Below, in pieces: positions 8,320-10,511 of a stretch of 10,511 bases of DNA. The notes under the pieces are model-generated. The model saw nothing but the letters and a program-made list of their open reading frames with translations. It was not told where the DNA came from and searched no databases. The position numbers were made by a program, and so were the translations under genes. Within the stretch, counting starts at the first letter, position 1; every line of letters begins with the position of its first letter. The stretch comes from Gemmatimonadota bacterium (lineage in GTDB: Bacteria; Gemmatimonadota; Gemmatimonadetes; Longimicrobiales; Longimicrobiaceae), in NCBI GenBank assembly GCA_019240375.1, contig JAFAYN010000345.1, positions 1 to 10,511 of the forward strand, written 5' to 3'.

Positions 8320-8729
8320 GGGTTCAGGATCGGCACTCCCCGATTCCCGCAGTCGCGCTCGTTCCGGGTCACCAGCGTGAGGTCGTGGGCCGCGCACGTC
8401 GCCAGGAGTAGGCCGTCGATCACCGGCAGCTCCCGCCCGGCGCTGCGTCCCTCCGCCGCGAGCCGCCCCCACTCCAGCGCCGCCTGCTCGTCCACCGGCA
8501 GGATCCGGCCCATGAACTGTCGTGGCAAGTCGGTGCGGAGCCAGCTTTCGAGCACGTCCCGCCTGGTCCCCGCTGCGAGAAGGGAAACCCCTTTCTGGAC
8601 CTCTCCGAGGGTGAGGACGCTCAAGGCGAGGTCGAGCGGCGGTTGAGCCTGGAGCCAGGCCACGACCCGCGGATCGGGTCGAGGCTTCGCCGGCTCGGTG
8701 AGCACGTTGGTGTCGAGGAGGTAGCGCAC
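8307..8729 (-). CDS. vapC: PIN-domain ribonuclease toxin, VapC/FitB-like
   Basis: This 140-residue protein has the usual size and motifs of a VapC toxin, a Mg-dependent RNase that stops growth by cutting tRNA or other RNA when its antitoxin is lost. The four acidic positions are present: D6 in YLLDTNVL, E43 in LTLGEVQKG, D105 in VIDGLLLATC and D126 in LVTRNERD. The conserved Asn (N123) is also there, so the nuclease looks intact. The start is GTG (8727-8729), giving M-R-Y-L-L-D, as in most relatives. It begins 11 bases after the antitoxin stop with no strong ribosome site of its own, so translation is probably coupled. The order antitoxin-then-toxin is the standard one. The target RNA cannot be told from sequence. 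Confidence 0.92.
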   Translation of the reverse strand: MRYLLDTNVLTEPAKPRPDPRVVAWLQAQPPLDLALSVLTLGEVQKGVSLLAAGTRRDVLESWLRTDLPRQFMGRILPVDEQAALEWGRLAAEGRSAGRELPVIDGLLLATCAAHDLTLVTRNERDCGNRGVPILNPWAG

Positions 8730-8740
8730 GGGGGAGCCGG

Positions 8741-8998
8741 TCAGAGGGTGACGTCCCGCCCCAGGTCGCGGGGACGGTCCAGGTCGAGTTCTCCGCTCGA
8801 GAGTGCTTCCGCGAGGGGCGACTCCCGGAGGAAGTCGACCAGGCTATCCGGGGCGACCAGGCGCTCGTAATCTTCCGCGCTGATCACCACGACGGCGTCC
8901 CGGCCGTTACGGGTGACCCGCTGGGGCTCGTGGGAAAGCGCGAGCCGCACCACCTCGCTGAACCGGTTCTTGGCGTCTTCCAGCTTCCATGTGTGCAT
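8741..8998 (-). CDS. Phd/YefM-family antitoxin paired with the PIN toxin
   Basis: This 85-residue protein should bind and block the neighbouring PIN toxin and repress its own operon. The N-terminal half has the Phd/YefM pattern: WKLEDAKNRFSEVV, then RVTRNGRDAVVVISAEDYERL. This part forms the DNA-binding dimer domain in the family. The C-terminal part (SLVDFLRESPLAEAL and after) is the expected toxin-binding segment. The start is ATG at 8998, because GGAGGAG (plus-strand 9003-9009) sits four bases upstream and the family begins at this M-x-x-W. The frame stays open to 9079, but that extension has no family similarity. Phd-type antitoxins with VapC-type toxins are common. The gene lies at the point where base composition begins to fall. 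Confidence 0.92.
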   Translation of the reverse strand: MHTWKLEDAKNRFSEVVRLALSHEPQRVTRNGRDAVVVISAEDYERLVAPDSLVDFLRESPLAEALSSGELDLDRPRDLGRDVTL

Positions 8999-9002
8999 TT
9001 GG

Positions 9003-9009
9003 CTCCTCC
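9003..9009 (-). promoter_or_regulatory. Strong ribosome binding site of the antitoxin gene
   Basis: The minus strand reads GGAGGAG four bases before the ATG at 8998. It is the best Shine-Dalgarno match in the window and decides the start, ruling out the 27-residue upstream extension. Confidence 0.85.
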
Positions 9010-9021
9010 ACGGATGGATTT

Positions 9022-9060
9022 CCAGTCTGTCCAGTCTAGACAGGCTTCGAATGATCACAA
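9022..9060 (-). promoter_or_regulatory. Promoter and likely operator of the toxin-antitoxin operon
   Basis: On the minus strand TTGTGA (plus 9055-9060) and TAGACT (plus 9033-9038) are 16 bases apart, each matching four of six consensus bases. Over the -10 box lie an 8-base palindrome GTCTAGAC (9034-9041), a five-base inverted repeat CTGTC/GACAG (9027-9031 and 9039-9043) and a direct repeat CCAGTCT (9022-9028 and 9031-9037). Repeats overlapping the promoter fit autoregulation by the antitoxin or its complex with the toxin. This is inferred from layout; no binding data are implied. Confidence 0.55.
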
Positions 9061-9325
9061 AAACTCGCACGGACCACAAGACGAGTTGCCTGGTGCAGTC
9101 GAGAAAACCGCGAATGACCGCACTTCCGAGAAGCTTACCTATGGAGCGGTCTTATTTCGGGCCCCGACGGAACAGAGTTTCCTCTAGCACTATTGGTTCT
9201 GGTAGTGACAGGTTTGTAGGTTTGACGATAAACGATTGCAAAATAACCGTTTAATTTTGATACAAGGGACCACAGGCATCAACTAGTTATTGGGATCCTT
9301 AAATAAATTTACAATCCTCTGGCGC

Positions 9326-9367
9326 ATCCTTACTCATGGTATTAGTATGCTAACATGCGGTAAGGAT
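9326..9367. repeat. Structured inverted repeat upstream of the two-gene module
   Basis: ATCCTTAC (9326-9333) pairs exactly with GTAAGGAT (9360-9367). Inside are CATG/CATG (9335-9338, 9354-9357) and TTAG/CTAA (9342-9345, 9350-9353) around a four-base TATG loop. The result is a 16-pair stem with two small interruptions. A further direct copy of ATCCTTA lies at 9295-9301. It could be an operator for the downstream winged-helix protein, a leader-RNA hairpin or a terminator for leftward or incoming transcription. The pairing is seen; the function is inferred. Confidence 0.6.
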
Positions 9368-9395
9368 TTCCTTTGGGGTTTGACTCAGAGCTTCC

Positions 9396-9407
9396 CTCTT
9401 ATAAGAG
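9396..9407. promoter_or_regulatory. 12-base palindrome CTCTTATAAGAG, possible promoter/operator
   Basis: CTCTTATAAGAG is a perfect palindrome 21 bases before ATG 9429 and contains a TATAAG hexamer (9400-9405) that could be a -10 box. TTGACT at 9380-9385 is a fair -35 box, but the gap is only 14 bases, short for a sigma-70 promoter. A palindrome over a -10 box is a usual place for a repressor site. Confidence 0.4.
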
Positions 9408-9428
9408 ACACACAAGTCGCGATTCTAA

Positions 9429-9935
9429 ATGCCAGGTGACCAGGAAGTAGAAGTTATCAGACTCATCGTGGAAGCTTTCGAGGCTCTGGACGAAGGCGCA
9501 AGGCGGCGTGTGCATCGCTTTCTAAATGACCGGTATGGAGATCCCGTGGAGGGGCTTAAGTCAGAAGAGCTTCCCCGTAGTGATCCTGTAGGCGCTCCTA
9601 CGTCGGCGCCCGCCATTGCTATACAGTCGCTTTCTGATCTAGAGGCGCTTTTTGTTGGGGCAAGAACAACGGCTCAATGGGAGCGTGCCTTAATCACTGG
9701 TTATTGGCTTCAGGAGTTGCGCCGACAGCCGTATTTCGACGCGTTAGCCGTGAACCATGCTATGCGTCAGTCTGGCTATGGAATCAGCAACATCACTCGA
9801 GAGTTAGCTAAACTGACCACATGGGGTTTGGTAGTAATTCAGCAGCCTATGGAAAAAGGTAGCGGACGCCGACGATTCCGTGTATCACAGGAAGGCCTCC
9901 GGTGGTGCAGACACAAGTTTGGGTTGGAGGTATAG
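9429..9935 (+). CDS. Small winged-helix-like protein, first gene of a two-gene accessory module
   Basis: This 168-residue protein is not from a family I can name. Residues 5-36 form a charged amphipathic helix (VIRLIVEAFEALDEGARRRV). A linker rich in Pro, Ser and Ala follows (about 42-66). Residues 67-160 read like a winged helix-turn-helix: helix ALITGYWLQEL (87-97), helix ALAVNHAMRQSG (105-116), recognition-like helix ISNITRELAKL (119-129), then a strand-wing-strand GLVVIQQPMEKGSGRRRFRVS with a basic tip. DNA binding, perhaps control of its own operon, is the likely role. An in-frame TAA directly precedes ATG 9429, so the start cannot be further upstream; no clear ribosome site is seen. The next gene starts one base after the stop. 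Codon use is more AT-rich than in genes left of 9000, which suggests transfer. A role as an adaptor protein cannot be excluded. Confidence 0.75.
   Translation: MPGDQEVEVIRLIVEAFEALDEGARRRVHRFLNDRYGDPVEGLKSEELPRSDPVGAPTSAPAIAIQSLSDLEALFVGARTTAQWERALITGYWLQELRRQPYFDALAVNHAMRQSGYGISNITRELAKLTTWGLVVIQQPMEKGSGRRRFRVSQEGLRWCRHKFGLEV
9926..9930 (+). promoter_or_regulatory. Ribosome binding site of the HEPN-like gene
   Basis: GGAGG lies six bases before ATG 9937, inside the last codons of the preceding gene. It fixes the start and indicates a tightly linked operon. Confidence 0.8.
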
Positions 9936-9936
9936 G

Positions 9937-10511
9937 ATGAGAGATGATCTGATTAAAGCGCTTGTTGCACGAGTTCCGACTAAACTTGCTACGGAACTTG
10001 TGGATGACTTCCTGATGATACGGCGAGACGTGGCAGTAGGAATGCCTGGTAGGGCTGCACCCGGGAAATTTGTTGAGAGCGTGGTTCAGGCGCTTCAATT
10101 CCTAGCTACTGGAATGTACGATGAACATCCAGCCGTAGACCGAGCTCTACAGACACTAGAGGGCCATACCGGACTTGATGACGGGTTACGAATTTGCGTC
10201 GCAAGAGTCGTAAGGTCGATGTACACGCTCCGCAATAAGCGCGGCATTGCGCACAAGGGGGATATTGATCCAAACGAATATGACCTTTCCTTCCTACACT
10301 CTGCTGCTCAGTGGGTAATGGCTGAGATGATCCGCTCCATTTCTGGGTGTACTCTCGCAGAAGCCGATACACTCGTACGTCAGATCCGCGCGCCGGTTGG
10401 TGGGCTAGTTGAGGATTTTGGTGCTCGTAAGCTGGTTCTTGCGGAATTGCCGATTCGTGAGGAAATCCTTGTTCTTCTTCACAGTGAATATCCGCATACG
10501 GTAGGACAGCG
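9937..10511 (+). CDS. HEPN-like (Abi-C-like) protein, second gene of the module; 3' end outside window
   Basis: The frame is open from ATG 9937 to the right edge, giving 191 complete residues. It begins MRDDLIKALVARVPTKLATE. A mostly helical region (about 5-140) contains KFVESVVQALQFLATGMYDE and then LRNKRGIAHKGDIDP, where R99, N100 and H106 form an R-N-x5-H motif. In HEPN domains such an R-x4-6-H motif is the active site for RNA cleavage, and a similar R-N-x-x-x-x-x-H stretch occurs in C-terminal domains of abortive-infection proteins. The helix after it (SFLHSAAQWVMAEMIR) fits the closing helix of the bundle. Residues about 172-190 (PIREEILVLLHSEYPHTVGQ) look like the start of a helix-turn-helix domain that continues off the window. 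It overlaps no other gene, sits one base after the winged-helix gene and has the same AT-richer codon use. A ribonuclease role in phage defence is plausible. The HEPN call is moderate, as the fold cannot be confirmed by eye. Confidence 0.75.
   Translation, partial: MRDDLIKALVARVPTKLATELVDDFLMIRRDVAVGMPGRAAPGKFVESVVQALQFLATGMYDEHPAVDRALQTLEGHTGLDDGLRICVARVVRSMYTLRNKRGIAHKGDIDPNEYDLSFLHSAAQWVMAEMIRSISGCTLAEADTLVRQIRAPVGGLVEDFGARKLVLAELPIREEILVLLHSEYPHTVGQ

Larger units (their letters stand above)
9061..9428. other. Long non-coding, lower-GC intergenic region
   Basis: About 370 bases lie between the toxin-antitoxin promoter and the next gene. I see no tRNA, no integrase remnant and no reading frame with protein-like content. 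Composition falls from left to right: 9241-9300 has 22 G/C of 60. The right half holds the hairpin at 9326-9367 and the palindrome at 9396-9407, described separately. It probably contains the control region of the two-gene module and may mark the edge of acquired DNA. Confidence 0.6.

Noticed and set aside
9062..9087. AACTCG/CGAGTT inverted repeat followed by a short T-run on the minus strand
   Set aside because: The stem is only six pairs with a 14-base loop and no gene ends here, so a terminator is not supported.
8913..9254. Plus-strand open frame over the antitoxin promoter region
   Set aside because: It lies opposite the antitoxin start and its control region. The composition changes midway and it has no protein-like pattern.
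9061..9428. Search for a tRNA, attachment site or CRISPR repeats in the intergenic region
   Set aside because: No cloverleaf, no regularly spaced repeats and no duplicated border sequence were found.
9847..10372. Minus-strand frames opposite the two right-hand genes
   Set aside because: They lie opposite two consecutive genes with ribosome site, tight spacing and domain-like patterns, and show no motifs.

Overview
The window is a piece of a very GC-rich bacterial chromosome. One 60-base stretch inside the polymerase gene (6661-6720) has 51 G/C by direct count. The composition, the GTG starts and the gene content would suit Gemmatimonadota (Longimicrobium-like), Myxococcota or another GC-rich soil lineage. 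No marker gene fixes the phylum, so this is a weak inference.

Region 1 (1-2239) looks like the end of a surface-polysaccharide cluster. It holds the C-terminal part of a GT-B glycosyltransferase, then a multi-pass Wzx/MOP-type polysaccharide flippase on the same strand. Together they would build a lipid-linked glycan and move it across the inner membrane.

Region 2 (2275-5712) is one large gene for a protein of about 1145 residues. It has an N-terminal PQQ-like beta-propeller, a small Ig-like or regulatory-like beta domain, a long helical region and a hydrophobic C-terminal part. It has no signal peptide and I cannot assign a function. A perfect GC-rich hairpin follows it (5719-5750).

Region 3 (5888-8296) is a family B DNA polymerase with all three exonuclease motifs and the polymerase A, B and C motifs. 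A convergent toxin-antitoxin pair follows on the minus strand: a PIN-domain VapC/FitB-like toxin (8307-8729) and a Phd/YefM antitoxin (8741-8998). Their promoter and probable operator lie at about 9022-9060.

Region 4 (about 9000-10511) has a clearly different composition; 9241-9300 has only 22 G/C in 60 by direct count. It starts with about 430 bases that seem non-coding but contain a structured inverted repeat (9326-9367) and a 12-base palindrome (9396-9407). Two plus-strand genes follow, one base apart. The first encodes a small winged-helix-like protein. The second encodes a HEPN-like protein with an R-N-x5-H motif and runs off the right edge. This pair looks like horizontally acquired accessory DNA and is the best candidate here for an undescribed, possibly defensive, two-gene system. 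Its job is inferred from architecture and context only.
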